From Massospora cicadina (lineage: Eukaryota; Entomophthoromycota; Entomophthoromycetes; Entomophthorales; Entomophthoraceae), in assembly GCA_022478985.1 (NCBI GenBank), contig JAKSZP010009491.1, positions 1 to 64,000 on the forward strand: a DNA stretch of 64,000 bases, written 5' to 3'. Shown here one piece after another: positions 22,588 through 34,319 of this stretch (its first letter is position 1; the number at the start of each line of letters is the position of its first letter). The notes under the pieces were generated by a model, which worked only from the letters and a program-made list of their open reading frames with translations, was not told where the DNA came from and ran no database searches. Both the position numbers and the translations under genes were made by a program.

Positions 22588-23349
22588 GTGTTGGACAGGC
22601 TCCAACTCAGTGAAATGTTGCCCATATGGCATTTAGTATATAAAAATAACTAATTTTGACAGTTTTCTAAATAAAGATTTTATAAAAATAATAAGGGAAA
22701 ATAATAAAAATAATAACCTAGCACCCTACCATTAGTAGGGTGATAGGTCTTATAATGGAGGGGGGAGCTGCTAAGCTGAATCATGATAGGGGGAAACAAT
22801 TTCCATATCAAAATTTGTAATTTAATAGATCCAATTCCTGAATTTACCTTGATAGTACCAATTGAGGTTTCCAAGCTATTCTTGAGATGATTCCTGACTT
22901 TTGAATATCCAAATTCATCTATTTAATTTTGGAATGGGGTTCAGTTTTGATCCCCAATTTAGCTCTTTCATTTCAACTTTTTGCTCGAATATCACTTTTT
23001 AGGTAAGTTTTTATTTTAAAATTCACTTTCTTGTTGAACTACAGTTGGGGGCAGGATATGGGGATTGTGGTGTGGGCTTCTAAATTCTCCTAAAGTCTTC
23101 ACATAATTGCTTGTTCTTTTATAAAGAAAAAATTGCAGATTTTGACACTAGGATGGGTTTGCGTTGGGGGTAAGTGTGGGAGAGGCATGTGGCAAACATG
23201 GAGGGTCAGCAGCCACCCATCTCACGTCCAGGGTCTGCCCTAGGTCAGAGATTTGGGTGAGAGGCAGGGCCCTAGGGTTTATACCATTTTTGGTTCTAAA
23301 GAGGTGCATGAACTTATCCCGCTTAATAGCTGGAGCCAAACCCCTTACA
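22588..23349 (-). repeat. Chromovirus K 3' LTR, part 2
   Basis: Homologous to 29273-30037 in collinear order. Shared landmarks are the block around CCCTACCATTAG, CTGCTAAGCTGAATCATGAT, and the final AACCCCTTACA. In sense (minus) direction the LTR begins TGTAAGGGG and is preceded by AGGAAAGGGTAA, a polypurine tract. Confidence 0.85.
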
Positions 23350-23607
23350 TTACCCTTTCCTAAAAGGACAGAGTCTACTTCCCCTTCAGGGGTGCTAGCC
23401 AATGGATAGTTCTTGTGTGGGGTTGGGAGTTTGATGGCTGCAATTGTAGTCTTCTTGGGGGGTAAGATGAAGGTGCCTTGGGGTTGACTTTGTGAAACTG
23501 GACAATTAACTCTTGACTGTTTCTACAACCTTTGGAGGGAACACAAATATCTTAAAATATAATAATCCCTTCCAAGATACTAGGTACTGCAAACCGCGTT
23601 TGCCTCT

Positions 23608-24600
23608 TCATGAGTTCAATATTTGCTCTACCTCAAACTCTGAGGCACCTTCAACCATGATGGGCTCCACCTTCACAGGCTTCTGTCCTTTAAATGGTGA
23701 TAATAAGGAGGAGTGAAAGGAGTTGTGAATATTCCAGTGTGGGGGAAAAACCACAAAAAAGGTTCCATTGTTCAACACATGGGAAATGAGGAAGGAGCCT
23801 GCGTTCTTGCAAGCTAACTTATGACATGACACCTTGAGGTAAAAATTCTTGGTACCCACCATAACCAAATCACCTTCTTAATAGTTAAGAGCTTCACGTC
23901 ATTTCTTGTCTGAAAATTTCTTGGCGTCATTGGTGGATTTGATAATCTGGCTCTTAACTTGTTGATGCACCTTCCAGATGTTGGTGACAAAAGATCTGCA
24001 GCAGGGATATTACTACGCGCTTGTGGCCCAACACTGAACTCATGGTTGTACCCCAAATTAGCATACATTGGTGACACCCCCATTGATGCATGGTTTTATT
24101 TGTGTATGCAAATTAGCCATAAGGAGGTACGCTGCCCATTTATCCTGAGAAGCAGTCGCATAGCATCGCAGGTACTGCTCTAAGAACTGGTTAGTATGCT
24201 CTGTTTGGCCACCTGACTGGGGGTTATAGGCTGAAGATCTGCATGGCTTAATCTTCAACATGTTGCACAAAGCTTCCCATTATTTTGAGGTAAACTGAGG
24301 GCCCATATCTCTGATTACTTCTTGGTGAGCCCCAAACAGAGCAAACACATGTGCCACAAACAACCGTGCCATGTCCACAGCCGTAGTGGTTTTCATACAG
24401 GGGATAAAGATATCATATTTTGTAAAGTGATCTACCACCACCATGATCACGTCATACCAGGGGAGTTGGGTAAACTTACAATAAAGTCTACTGACAGTGA
24501 CGACCATGGTCCTGCTGCTTGTTAAAAGGATGGATGAGGACATTACGCCCTGAACTATCTGACTTGGACCTAGCGCAGATCAAGAGTTGCTCAATCCATT
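23608..24600 (-). pseudogene. Chromovirus K integrase
   Basis: Minus-strand frames 24543-24280 and 24270-23814 carry the core: YDVIMVVVDHFTKYDIFIP, then ARLFVAHVFALFGAHQEVIRD with MGPQFTSK following, and KIKPCRSSAYNPQSGGQTEH with the catalytic glutamate. Downstream MGVSPMYANLGYNHEFSVG and INKLRARLSNPPM continue into the C-terminal part. The integrase is fragmented by frameshifts, and I could not see a convincing chromodomain before the polypurine tract. Confidence 0.75.
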
Positions 24601-25133
24601 TGGGAACCTCCTTCATCAGTCCATTCTAATCATACCCTCACTTGATTAGATTAATGCATTTTTTAGCGCCAGGGTGCCCCATAGTTGGTGGATAATAATA
24701 TTCCCTTATGACACAGAAACGCAACTAAGATGGAACCCATACCTTGTCATGGACATATTACTCTATTCTTTTGGGAATACCATCTAGAAGGGGCTTTATC
24801 AGCATCAATCTTCGCCAGGAGGTCTCATTCTACAAGATCAGTAGGCTGGGATGATAAAACAGCATCCAGAAGGGGACCTTCATTGACAAGTGATACCTGG
24901 ACTGAGTCAGATGTAGTAACTTCAGTTAATGACTCAGATGGAGTATCAGGGATAATAGAGTCCAGATATAACCTTCATTGATAGGGCGGCCAGCTCTAAA
25001 AAAGTATCAGGGGTGCTTGGGGATGTGGACTTAAGGGATTTGACTTTGGATTTGGCTTTAATTTTAGGTCTGGGGTTGGGTTTGGTCTTAGGGGTTAGGG
25101 TGGAGGACGTATTTACAGCAATGGCTGGAGATG

Positions 25134-26500
25134 TCAGAGCAATGACTTTTTCAGGGGTGTCACTGTGACTAATTCTGAGTCCATATCTACAGTGGGGCCC
25201 ATTAGGGGTGCGCGGATCAAGATACTAGGAAAAATATGGGCGGCCCCTTTGACAAACTCATACTTGAATTCAAAGCTCAAAAGGTTATGATGAGCTCTGG
25301 TTTGCTTGTGAGCCAAATTCTTGGGTTTTTAGATAATATGTGAGCGACTTGTGGTCTTTGCGCACCACCACAGTGTGCTTGGCCTCCTGTGGCAGGTACC
25401 GCAAATGCATCAGGGACCAAGAAACTGCAGCCAACTCTTTATCATAAATGGCCCAGGCTTTCTCTGTGGCGCTGAACTTCCTTGAGAAGTAAGCCACAGG
25501 GTGTTCACGCCACTCATGTTCCTGCAGAAGTACATCCCCCAATGCAGTGCCAGAGGCATCTCATGATAAAATAAATGGTTTATCTTCATCAGCATGGCGA
25601 AGATGGTATATTAGTGAAAACCTTTTTTATTGACTCAAATTCCTGTTGGCATTCTGGAGTCCAAACAAATGGGGCGTTATTACCTGTGAGGGGGTAAATA
25701 GGTGAGACCAGCTCTGCAATGATTGGTGAGAACTTCTTAAAAATGTAACAGATCCTAAGAAGCTCCGCAGTTGTTTCTGTGTCACAGGGATAGGTCATGA
25801 GCAAATGGCATCCAGCTTAGAAGAAGCGATGGCATGACCATATTTTAAGATCATGTTTCCCAGTAATTGGACTTCGTCCTTAAAGAACTTGCAATTGGAT
25901 GGCTTAGCGACCAGACCAGCTTTCTTAAGGGCTGAATCCACTGCTTACAAATACTTGCCATGTTGTTCAGCATTGGGTGAGTTGATAAAGATGTCATCCA
26001 CGTAAGCATACTGCACAGGAGAATCTGAGATCCCCCAAGGCCTCATCTATCAGCGCTGGAAAACTGCTGGGTCATTTTTCAGACCAGAGGGAATAACTTT
26101 AAACTGGTTAATGCCATACTGGGTGTAATTTTGCTTTTAGCCACTCATAGCCAGACTTTACCCACACCTGATGGAAAGCGTTTACCAAATCAAGTTTGGA
26201 GAACACCTTTGATTTAGAAATTGCTGGGAAATCACTGCCTTCAAGAGCAAAGGTTAGGGACCAGGAACCATCATATAATTCAACTGTCTGTAATCAATGT
26301 ATGGTCTCAATGTACCATCTGAATTCTGGGAGAAGACCACAGAAGTCACAGGAGAGGTTTTCTTGACCATGCACCCCTTCTTCACCATGTCATCAATACA
26401 CGTCTTCAAAGCCTGGTCTTCTACAGCCGTATAGGAATATAGGGGACAGTTGCTTTTGATTGGGCCTACTATTAACTGGAACTCAGATCAAATTTTATGT
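25134..26500 (-). pseudogene. Chromovirus K reverse transcriptase and RNase H
   Basis: RT is readable from about 26430 (ALKTCIDDMVKKGCMVKK, DGTLRPYIDYRQLNYM). The catalytic motif YVDD (QYAYVDDIFINSPN) lies near 26000, and a thumb region LRSFLGSVTFLR comes later. The RNase H frame 25542-25285 reads LLQEHEWREHPVAYFSRKFS and AIYDKELAAVSWSLMHLRYL, well conserved. Stops and shifts break the protein throughout. Confidence 0.8.
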
Positions 26501-26553
26501 GACTGTGAAGCTTATTGGCCCCTTACACTTCAAAAACTGACTTGAATGGAGCG

Positions 26554-27843
26554 TGTAAGTCTGGGGAAGCGCCCCCTCCACTTGGACTGGGTGGCGTTCC
26601 AATTCCCATCAAGAAAGGTCTGAGAAGTCCAGCTGCCCCTCTTATCTCCCAGGGTGACCTCGCCCATGTGGTGGACAAGAGATTGGTAACAGCTTACCCT
26701 TTAAGGACTCCGCCATCCATCCCAGTATTAACTTCAGACAAATTAATACAATAAAACAAGGGGATCTGTGCCAAGCTTTCAGAGAGTCAGTATTCTCTTG
26801 GGATGAAAGGTTTGAATAAAGTTGAGGGCAACGAGCCTTTGGCATCAGATCTGAGAGCACCAAATCAATGGGAACAAGGTTCAATGGACGTGTATCTTTG
26901 ATGAATAAAGCTTCTAATGTCAAATCTTTGGCAAAACTCACCAATGGTATTGGGCCATCAGGAAATGCTGCTGCCAGATTAAAACCCTCACCGTAAGCAT
27001 CAAAATCCCTGTACAACATTCCTCGTTTGGCCAAACGGATGTAGGAGCAACTGGGTGTGGGTGGGTTTGGCGCCCCAAACCCACTCCTGACCTCATGGGA
27101 CGCCCCTATGTGGGGCGGCCTTAGGAGGTTCCTGTGGCCCATTGGGTGAGACGCTGGAACTCCAGTCATAAAATTGAAGAAAATTGACAATTCAGGCGAC
27201 CATGAACAAACTGACAGTGAAACAGCCCGCCCCAATACTTTTGAAGTTGGTTCAAATTAAGTTCATTTCCCCCTCTTGCTCAGAGTTTGCTGGGTTAGAC
27301 TAAATCTTGAGGGCCCCACTTCCATGCTTTTCTAAATTATTCCCTAATATCAATCATCTATTTAAGCAGTCATAACACACTGAGAAAATTGATGGTCAAT
27401 AATCTTTTTTTAAACTTCAAAAAAAATTTTCTTGTGCTCAAATTGATTTAATTATGTTCAAAAAAAATTTCTTTGCCAAACTTCCTGTGAGATTTGCAAT
27501 GCAGCTTTGCAGCCTGTATATTGACTGGGTTATCCCATCATGTATCTCTACAATGATCTTACCATAGTCACTTAGGCCTATTGCGTCAAGGCTTTTTCTG
27601 TATATTTTCCCAGTCTTGGAACTCCCTACGCCCAGGCCCATTGGGCCTGGAGTTGCAACAGCTTGGTTTCTTACTGGACTGTTTTCTTATTTGCAGCCCA
27701 TCAGCACTCTGTTGCTACTTATCTCCCAGATTACTTTAACATTATTTGAGCGGCAATGCCCCTGGCATTCTGTCTCGCCTTTTGGGTGCTTTTGCATCCT
27801 GACTGGCAGGCCAGTCTAAACTTTATCTGCTGTCTCCATGACA
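26554..27843 (+). repeat. Solo LTR of family C (C1), inserted in chromovirus K
   Basis: 1290 bp bounded by TGTAAGTCTGGGG and CCATGACA, homologous on the opposite strand to 56576-57797 and 62308-63733. Flanks are GAGCG (26549-26553) and GAGTG (27844-27848), a target duplication with one later change. It separates K's protease from its RT. Sense direction is taken from C3, whose polypurine tract is visible. The 197-codon minus-strand frame at 26642-27235 lies wholly in this LTR and is not a gene. Confidence 0.85.
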
Positions 27844-27849
27844 GAGTGA

Positions 27850-28270
27850 GAATGAGGAACAAACTAGGAAGTTCAGGCACAATATCTGTAGATGAGTAAT
27901 CTACGGTTTCTGATACTGCATTGCCTGCTGCCAAGATGGTAAGAAGGGGCATTTCCCATGAGTGAGCATTGTAGGAGAATGCTAGCATATTCAGCTCCAA
28001 ATTAATACTCACTGACTGACAGCGACACCATCCTACACCCAAAATCATTTGGTAAAGCAATTATGGGATCACTAAAAATTGGATAAAAATTCATATCTAT
28101 GGGCAATAAAGCGCAATGGTTCACAAAGAGGAAGTGTGGGCATAGGAATTTGAGATGCCCAAAACTGTAGAACCTGTAGTAACTGCAAAATTCTAAAGCT
28201 TGCACCTTATTAAGATCAAATGAAGTTCCCTGTGGCTCCAGTATCTACCAAGACAGTTAACGTTACCTTG
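27850..28270 (-). pseudogene. Chromovirus K aspartic protease
   Basis: On the minus strand VLVDTGATGNF at about 28260-28225 is the active site, in line with B's DTGATENF. The frame shifts directly after it and continues (SFDLNKVQALEFC...). MILGVGWCRCQSVSINLELN at 28050-27990 is the C-terminal ILG segment, again matching B. The solo LTR C1 cuts off the downstream linker to RT. Confidence 0.7.
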
Positions 28271-28299
28271 CGTTGCTTTACTGAAATATGAATAGTGAA

Positions 28300-29147
28300 T
28301 AAAAAATAAGCACATCATCTGCATTCAACTCACCAAGGGAGCAAATAGTTGAACTAGACTTGTTAACCTTGGAGGGTTTGCGCCCCTTGGTGAACCTGTT
28401 GATGAATTTAGTGGGCATAGCAGCAGCCCAGGCTTAAGACAAAGATGCAGACTCAGGGTCATCAGAGTCAGATAAGGGCCGCACTTTTGAAAGATCCTTA
28501 TAAACAAGATCCACATGACGCTTCTCCTCTACCTGATTGGAAAGTGCGACATGGTAAGTATTGATAGATGGGAATGCAGGGTTGATGGGTATTGTAACTA
28601 TACCCAAAGGCTCATTTGAAATATCATGAGGTGGGAAAATAATTTGGGGTGAGACTAGTCAAATGAACGATTATGCTCCTTCAGAACCCGGAGAGGGGAT
28701 AGGGCAAGCCTCAGTGTGATAACCTAGGCCCATTTTGTGAGCATGTAACTGCATATTCTTGTACTCTATCACACTTCTTGCATTTTCAAGGGCAATGGGT
28801 GCAATAGTCATGAGCATGGGGTTCAACCCCTCCTCAGAAACATTCAACACTCTTTTACTTGTTTCTCCCCTGTTATCAAATGTCAACACCTGGCTGTGGC
28901 CTATCATGAGCAAACTAGGGAAACCTTAAGCCAGGTTGCTTACAGTGAGGTGAGGGCAACAAAGAGATTGTGGGTTGTGCTCTCAAGCTAATACACCAGT
29001 TGTATGATCGTAACAAGAGAATTATGCGGACAACAGCTAGGGAGCACTCTTGAGAGGGCAAGTAAACTTTGGTTGTGGCAGAGTTATTCAAAGTCAAAAG
29101 GTTTTGAACCAACAAATGCAACTCTATATCTTCAGGGTAGGTTAAAA
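28300..29147 (-). pseudogene. Chromovirus K gag remnant
   Basis: By position this is the gag region, between the 5' LTR end at 29148 and the protease. Several short minus-strand frames exist (28913-28671, 28516-28325), but none has a clear capsid or CCHC signature. Called by synteny only. Confidence 0.4.
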
Positions 29148-30037
29148 TGTTAGAAACCCAGTGTGTAATGGAAAGAACTGGCTTCTTTCATGGGTACGCC
29201 AAGACTTACAAGGATAGCCACTGTCCACAAGGCACCACGTCTTGAAGGAACTCTGGGTGGCTGCGTTGAAGAGGTGTAGGATAGGTTCCAACCCAATGAA
29301 ATTTTGTTCATATGTCATTTAATATATAAAAAACTAATTTAAGCAGTTTTTCAAATAATAAATTTTATAGTACTAATATTTGAAATAAAAGAAAGAATAA
29401 CCCAAAGCCCTACCATTAGCAGGGTGCTGGGTCTTATGGTGGGAGGGGGAGAGCTGCTAAGCTGAATCATGATAGGTGGAAACAATTTTCGTTTTTAAAT
29501 CTATTAATTAATGTCTTTAATTCCCGAGCTTACCTTGATAATATCCACCGAGATTTCCATGTTATTCTCAGGATAAATTCCTGATTTCGAATGTCCAAAT
29601 TTGCCTTTTTGATTTTGGAATGAGATGTCAGGTTCAATACCCATTTTTAGACCTTTCTTTTCAGCTTTTTGCTCAGATTTCACTTTCTAGGTAAATTTTC
29701 CATTTTTAGATTGTTTTCTTGTTGAACTACAGTTGGGGGCAGGGAATGAGGACTGTGGTGTGGGCTTCTAAATTCTCCTAAAGTCTTCACAAAGTTGCTT
29801 ATTCTTTTTCAAAGAAAAAATTGCAGATTTTGACACTAGGATGGGTTTGGGTTAAGGGGTAAATGTGAAAGGGGCATGTGGCAAACAGGGAAGGGCAACA
29901 GCCACCCATCTCACGTCCAGGATATGCCCTAGGTCAGAGTTTTGGGTGAGAGGCATGTCCTTAGAGTTTGAACCTTTTTAGCTCTAAAGGGGTGCATGAC
30001 CCTATCCAGCCTAATAGCTGGAGCCAAACCCCTTACA
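29148..30037 (-). repeat. Chromovirus K 5' LTR, intact
   Basis: 890 bp, forward ends TGTTAGAAACCCAG and AACCCCTTACA. It serves as the uninterrupted reference that shows exactly where element B entered the other LTR. Confidence 0.88.
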
Positions 30038-30249
30038 CTTGACTACAACTTAAGGTGTAGAGTTTGCATTTTGAAAACTGAGATAAAGTTTTACATAAAA
30101 GGAAATGCTTTTCTTAGTTGTGATATAGTTTGAGAAAAAATAATATAAACTAGGATTAACAGTCATGTAGTATCTAAATTAAACTAGTTAGTATTACTTT
30201 TTATCATTGGCATTTTTATGCCCCCAATCAAACACCGCTGTGTTCTGCT

Positions 30250-30900
30250 CTGACCACCAGCTTGCTGTTGCTGCATCTTAAATACCAGATAACACTGACA
30301 TCTGTGAGGTAACTTTTTCATCAGTAGCGATACTTGCCAAGGGTCTCCCTCCTCCCATTTTTACTCCAACCATAGCCCTGCAGGGTAAACGTGACATCCT
30401 AACCCTCCACAAACAAGCAAAGGCTGCCATCCAGAAAGTTTTATGGCTATGTAGGCCAAGCCAAAAGCCACCCAAGCCACCATCACTTTACTATCCCAGG
30501 TTCCTTCCATTTGCCTTAATGAAGAGAACTGCTTTTCCCAGTACCTCGGTGCATTTTTGCTGCAGGTAATATTGCTGACCAGCTGACCATCAGCCAACTC
30601 AATCCCCATGTCACTGATTACCCCACACCATTGCTCTCCGCCTTGACCCATGCTATTGCCTATGAGGAGGACCCAAAAACTGAGGATGAGCCCCCTGATC
30701 CCCCTTCCCCTTCTTCCATGGAGGGTTGAGCGACTTGTTGCTGTCACACCTGGTTGGTTGTGTTCTCATTCAGTTGTGATTTTCCAATCATTTTGGTCAG
30801 TCAAATTATTATGTTTGGGTAGGTCTTTTAATTCATTTTTTAGCTCTTTGAGCTTCAGTAATGTCTGTCCCCTGGTCAGCATACCTCAAATAAATCTAGT
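30250..30900 (+). pseudogene. LINE ORF1-like (family G, copy 2), 3' part and trailing region
   Basis: Plus-strand blocks (LAKGLPPPIF, then PPDPPSPSSMEG followed by TGA at 30727) match the end of G3 on the opposite strand (LAKGLPPPIL ... PPDPPSPSTMVG). After the stop, both copies share about 150-200 nt containing TGTCC/TGTCTGTCCCCT and CTCAAATA, and no endonuclease or RT follows. The frame is broken between these blocks. Confidence 0.5.
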
Positions 30901-30944
30901 TAAAATAATATATAAAGCATAACATTGAAGAATAAGAATTTATT

Positions 30945-30974
30945 TTTTTTAGTACTAGATGGTCCCAACCCAAA
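30945..30974 (-). mobile_element. Mini-retroposon 2 (30 nt, the longest)
   Basis: In sense direction it is GGTTGGGACCATCTAGTACT plus A7, with three or four extra bases at the 5' end. It is flanked by the perfect 16-bp repeat AAGAATAAGAATTTAT at 30929-30944 and 30975-30990. Confidence 0.8.
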
Positions 30975-31137
30975 AGAATAAGAATTTATAATTCTCAGAT
31001 ATCTTGTTTAATATACAATTATTATATTTTAAATTTCTTTAAGTTCTCTGCGGTTCCTGCATCAAGGAAGAAAAGAACCCCTGAACCTAATACTAGGTTA
31101 GGTTCTACATAAATAAGTAATAGAAGTTCACCAAGAA

Positions 31138-31164
31138 ATTTGGGACCATCTAGTACTAAAAAAA
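31138..31164 (+). mobile_element. Mini-retroposon 3 (27 nt)
   Basis: The insert is TTTGGGACCATCTAGTACT with one further 5' base and A7. It is flanked by the perfect 14-bp repeat AAGTTCACCAAGAA at 31124-31137 and 31165-31178. It lies 160 bp from copy 2 and points the other way. Confidence 0.8.
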
Positions 31165-31299
31165 AAGTTCACCAAGAAGGCCACTGAACTATAATTGCCA
31201 GATAAGTCCAAGAGTAGCCTTTAAGTAGGATAGAACTTTACTTAAGAGGTGAAGTTCCCTTATAACCTCTGAACCTGCTGTCAGTAAGTTAAGTTCTGT

Positions 31300-32200
31300 T
31301 ATTTTCCGGAAGTTACCAACTTTGAGGAGGAGATCAAGAAAGAGAAATTCTTCTATTATATAGGGCATTGATTACCTTCACCAGTGGGTTGAAGGATCAT
31401 TTTACCTGTTCAGAGGAGAATCCAGAGCAGGAGAAATAATTGGATGTGAACTACTCAACTGGATACTAGTCTCTATACTAGTATCAATCATCCACATATT
31501 CATAAGAGTATGTTCAACAATTATTAGTTGCACATATAAAGAGCCTGTGCAAGAAAATCTTGGGAGCTGAAGAAGTTATAAAATCTAAAAGAGAAAAGTC
31601 TTGAGCTTACATATTAGTACCCATTTTAAAGGAGAAAGTTGAATGGTCACCAGTTCCCAATTTTCACAGCAAACACACTTATGAAAGGACTAGTATATGG
31701 GGGTTTCTTGTGGAATTCTTCAACAAGATCCATAGAATTGAAACAGACTCTATAACTCCTCAACTTTTATCATATAGTAGAAACCTTTTCAGGCCACTGG
31801 GTATTGAACTGAGCAACAATACTTTATAGAAACCAGAATTGCCTTCACCTCTGCCTCCTAAGAATAATCCGTTATGAAAAGCTCAAGCAAAGTGGGTCTA
31901 GGGCCCTTGAATGGAGACAGCTGGGATACATGAAAATATTATGCTATTTTCTATAGGTTGGAAGATTTAAACAAAAGGATCCAATCTCTGAATAGTTTTC
32001 CTCCTCATAAGGCCTTCACACTTATATGATAGCTTTTTGGACGGGAACTTCATATTCAAGTTCCAAATGTCCAACATGACTATAAACCTATCCTTAAGGC
32101 AGTGTTTGTGGTGGTGCTTCCAATCCACAAATTTCTTATAGAACTCAACCGCTTTTTACAGGTATTAGTGAGCAAGGTTCTAGGTTTCTTGTATGTGGCT
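31300..32200 (-). pseudogene. Decayed gypsy chromovirus remnant: integrase C-terminus and chromodomain-like end
   Basis: In minus-strand frames, AVEFYKKFVDWKHHHKHCL with KDRFIVMLDIWNLNMKFPSKK at 32160-32030 has the linker and hydrophobic pattern of an integrase C-terminus. It resembles the matching part of chromovirus K at 23.8-24.0 kb. A chromodomain-like VAWKGFYYMIKVEE follows near 31800. Very decayed. Confidence 0.45.
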
Positions 32201-32434
32201 TATGCAGTCTTTTGATGCTAGCACTGAAAGATTACAGGTGAGGGCCATTGTAGAAGTAGGGTTTTTAGCCCAGATTAGGTTCATAGGGGAACCCCTTAAA
32301 AGGGTGAGCGTCATTATTGTATAAAAATGTAACAAAGGGAGGCCCAGGGACCAGTTTTTAGATATCTGAGGCATATATAACTTAGATGCTGCTCCAAAGT
32401 CTGATTCACTCTCTATTTTCCAATATACTGGAGG

Positions 32435-33310
32435 TGGTAGGTAGCTTAATGAAAGGGTTTGAATTGGATAAGGGCAAGGATAAGGAAGTAATGGCAAAGG
32501 TTAAAGGTGTCAAATTGGGTACCTTGCCTGACTTGAACATATTTTATATCAACGCTGGGAAAAAGCCAAGCATGATCAGGTTGGTGCCACGGAGTTTCAT
32601 GATGCATACAAATATGATACATCTATGGTCCTAAAAATTTTGTGTTTACTACACAGGAAAATGGTTTGTTATGGTTAATTTCAAAAAAGGATTGAACCAA
32701 TATTTTATTTAAAATAAAAATGGGCAATATTTGCCTCAATTTAGATCCTAAGTTTGGGCATATGTCAACTATAGCACTACCATCACTGGTATTCTCTTTT
32801 ATTGGTTCATTGTGGCTTAGCACCTCATCAAAACAAATGGATTTTATCACCACAATTTCATTTAGAGTTGTTTTTGTTAGACAACTTCTTTGTCAGTCAA
32901 TCTTATACTAATAAAAATACCATAAACTTTATCTTATTTATCTTTGGGTTGGATTTGCAACGGACTTCATTGAAAATTTTCCAAATATAAACCTCATATA
33001 AAGTTTCTAAATCACATCTACTGATTTCATTAACCACTGGAATAGTCTGGACCATTTCAAATTGAAGCTCTGCAATGTCTAGACCCCAACTTTCTGATGG
33101 TCATGAACTTTTCATTGAAAAATTAATCAGGTCATGGATTTCTTAGGCTACTTTTCATTTTTTATGGATTTATATATATATGTTTAGGCCCTGTAGGCGT
33201 CAGTACCATTTGACATGTTTTTTATCTGTTTTGGTAGTAGGTTTCCTGTGTCTCTTAGTTGTATCCTTCTTAGCCTTTCAGGAACATGAGAGCTACAAAC
33301 GCTTCATACA
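32435..33310 (+). repeat. Chromovirus F 5' LTR
   Basis: It shares with the LTRs of B and with 59280 onward the block CAAGGATAAGG and, further on, CTGACTTGAA and AACGCTGGG-type sequence. The right end CGCTTCATACA is followed by TTAATTGACCAACCATC, the same leader as in element B. The left end is estimated by alignment with B (plus or minus a few bases). Confidence 0.7.
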
Positions 33311-34319
33311 TTAATTGACCAACCATCTTACTTTACGTGCATGCATATTTTTCATGTAGGGCTCTCCCTAAGCATTATCTGGGTGTATTGGCCATTCATT
33401 ATGGCTACTATGCTCCTCACCAATGATTCCTCATTTTGTTTACTTGTCATATGGCTCATATTTTCCTTGCAACTGCTAACTGGAGAGTTCATAACCTTCC
33501 TGCATATACCTGGTGTTTTTGGACTCCTTGAGGTTTTTTGTATTTATACTAAACCTAACTCAAAAAATTATTGAAATGAAACCGTCGCTAGCTTCTATTT
33601 CTCTTTCAGATTTTATCAATATTTCTAATAAGAACCATATTCCCCCCTCATGGAGCTGAATTGTTGCGTCAACTTTTGCTTAGTACAGCTAAGTGATTTT
33701 CATAGTTCTCATAAACGGATCATAATTATGAAAATCCATTGGTTTGTAACTCCTTCTGGAATCATGACAACCAGACTTTTCTGCCTTCCAAACCTTCCTG
33801 AGTCATTTGCCCTCCATCAGGTGGGTCACTCACAGGCAGAGTATTTCTATGAATTCTGTGGTTGGGCCCAGGCTCTCCTTCTTTCTGGTGTCATGAAAAT
33901 GTCTATTCCATATTTGATGCTGGATAAATATAGTAAAACTCTTAAGTATGGTTGTCTCCACCAAAAACTTTGGTCAGGTGATTGCTGGTCGCCTTGTGGA
34001 ATTTCTCCACCCCTAAGCCAATGATTGTTAATTATTTATCCATGTATGCTTCATCCACGAGACCAATATAGGTGATAACCCCAAATTCAGTCTTTTACTT
34101 AAGAAAAGACCGACTTTTTCTGAGATCTTGATGACGTTGATGGAATTGGTAGGCTGACATAAGTTTAGCCTTTCAGTGTTAATTATGCACAATTCTGATA
34201 GACCTGACAATCCCTTATTCCTTTCATGGAACAAATTAAAACCTTATTAGAAAAGTGAATTGCTGTTTTGGCAATATCCACTAATGTTCAACCAGCAATC
34301 AGGTCAGGTACTATACCTT
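33311..34319 (+). pseudogene. Chromovirus F leader and gag-region remnant
   Basis: The first 60 bp align with the internal start of element B. A 124-codon plus frame at 33650-34024 may be part of gag; it has no recognisable motif. The region ends where the minus-strand ORF1 element G3 begins. Confidence 0.4.

Larger units (their letters stand above)
23350..29147 (-). mobile_element. Ty3/gypsy chromovirus K, internal region (minus strand), interrupted by a solo LTR
   Basis: Between the two 890-bp LTRs the minus strand reads gag remnant (29.1-28.3 kb), protease (28.3-27.85), a solo LTR of family C (27843-26554), RT (26.5-25.6), RNase H (25.6-25.1) and integrase (24.6-23.7). The element is heavily decayed, and the two LTRs look roughly 15-20% different by eye, so it is clearly older than A or B. 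No matching 5-bp duplication is visible at its outer ends (AACAG before 16500, CTTGA after 30037). Confidence 0.85.

Noticed and set aside
26642..27235. A 197-codon minus-strand open frame
   Set aside because: It lies wholly inside solo LTR C1, and the frame is not conserved in C2 or C3.
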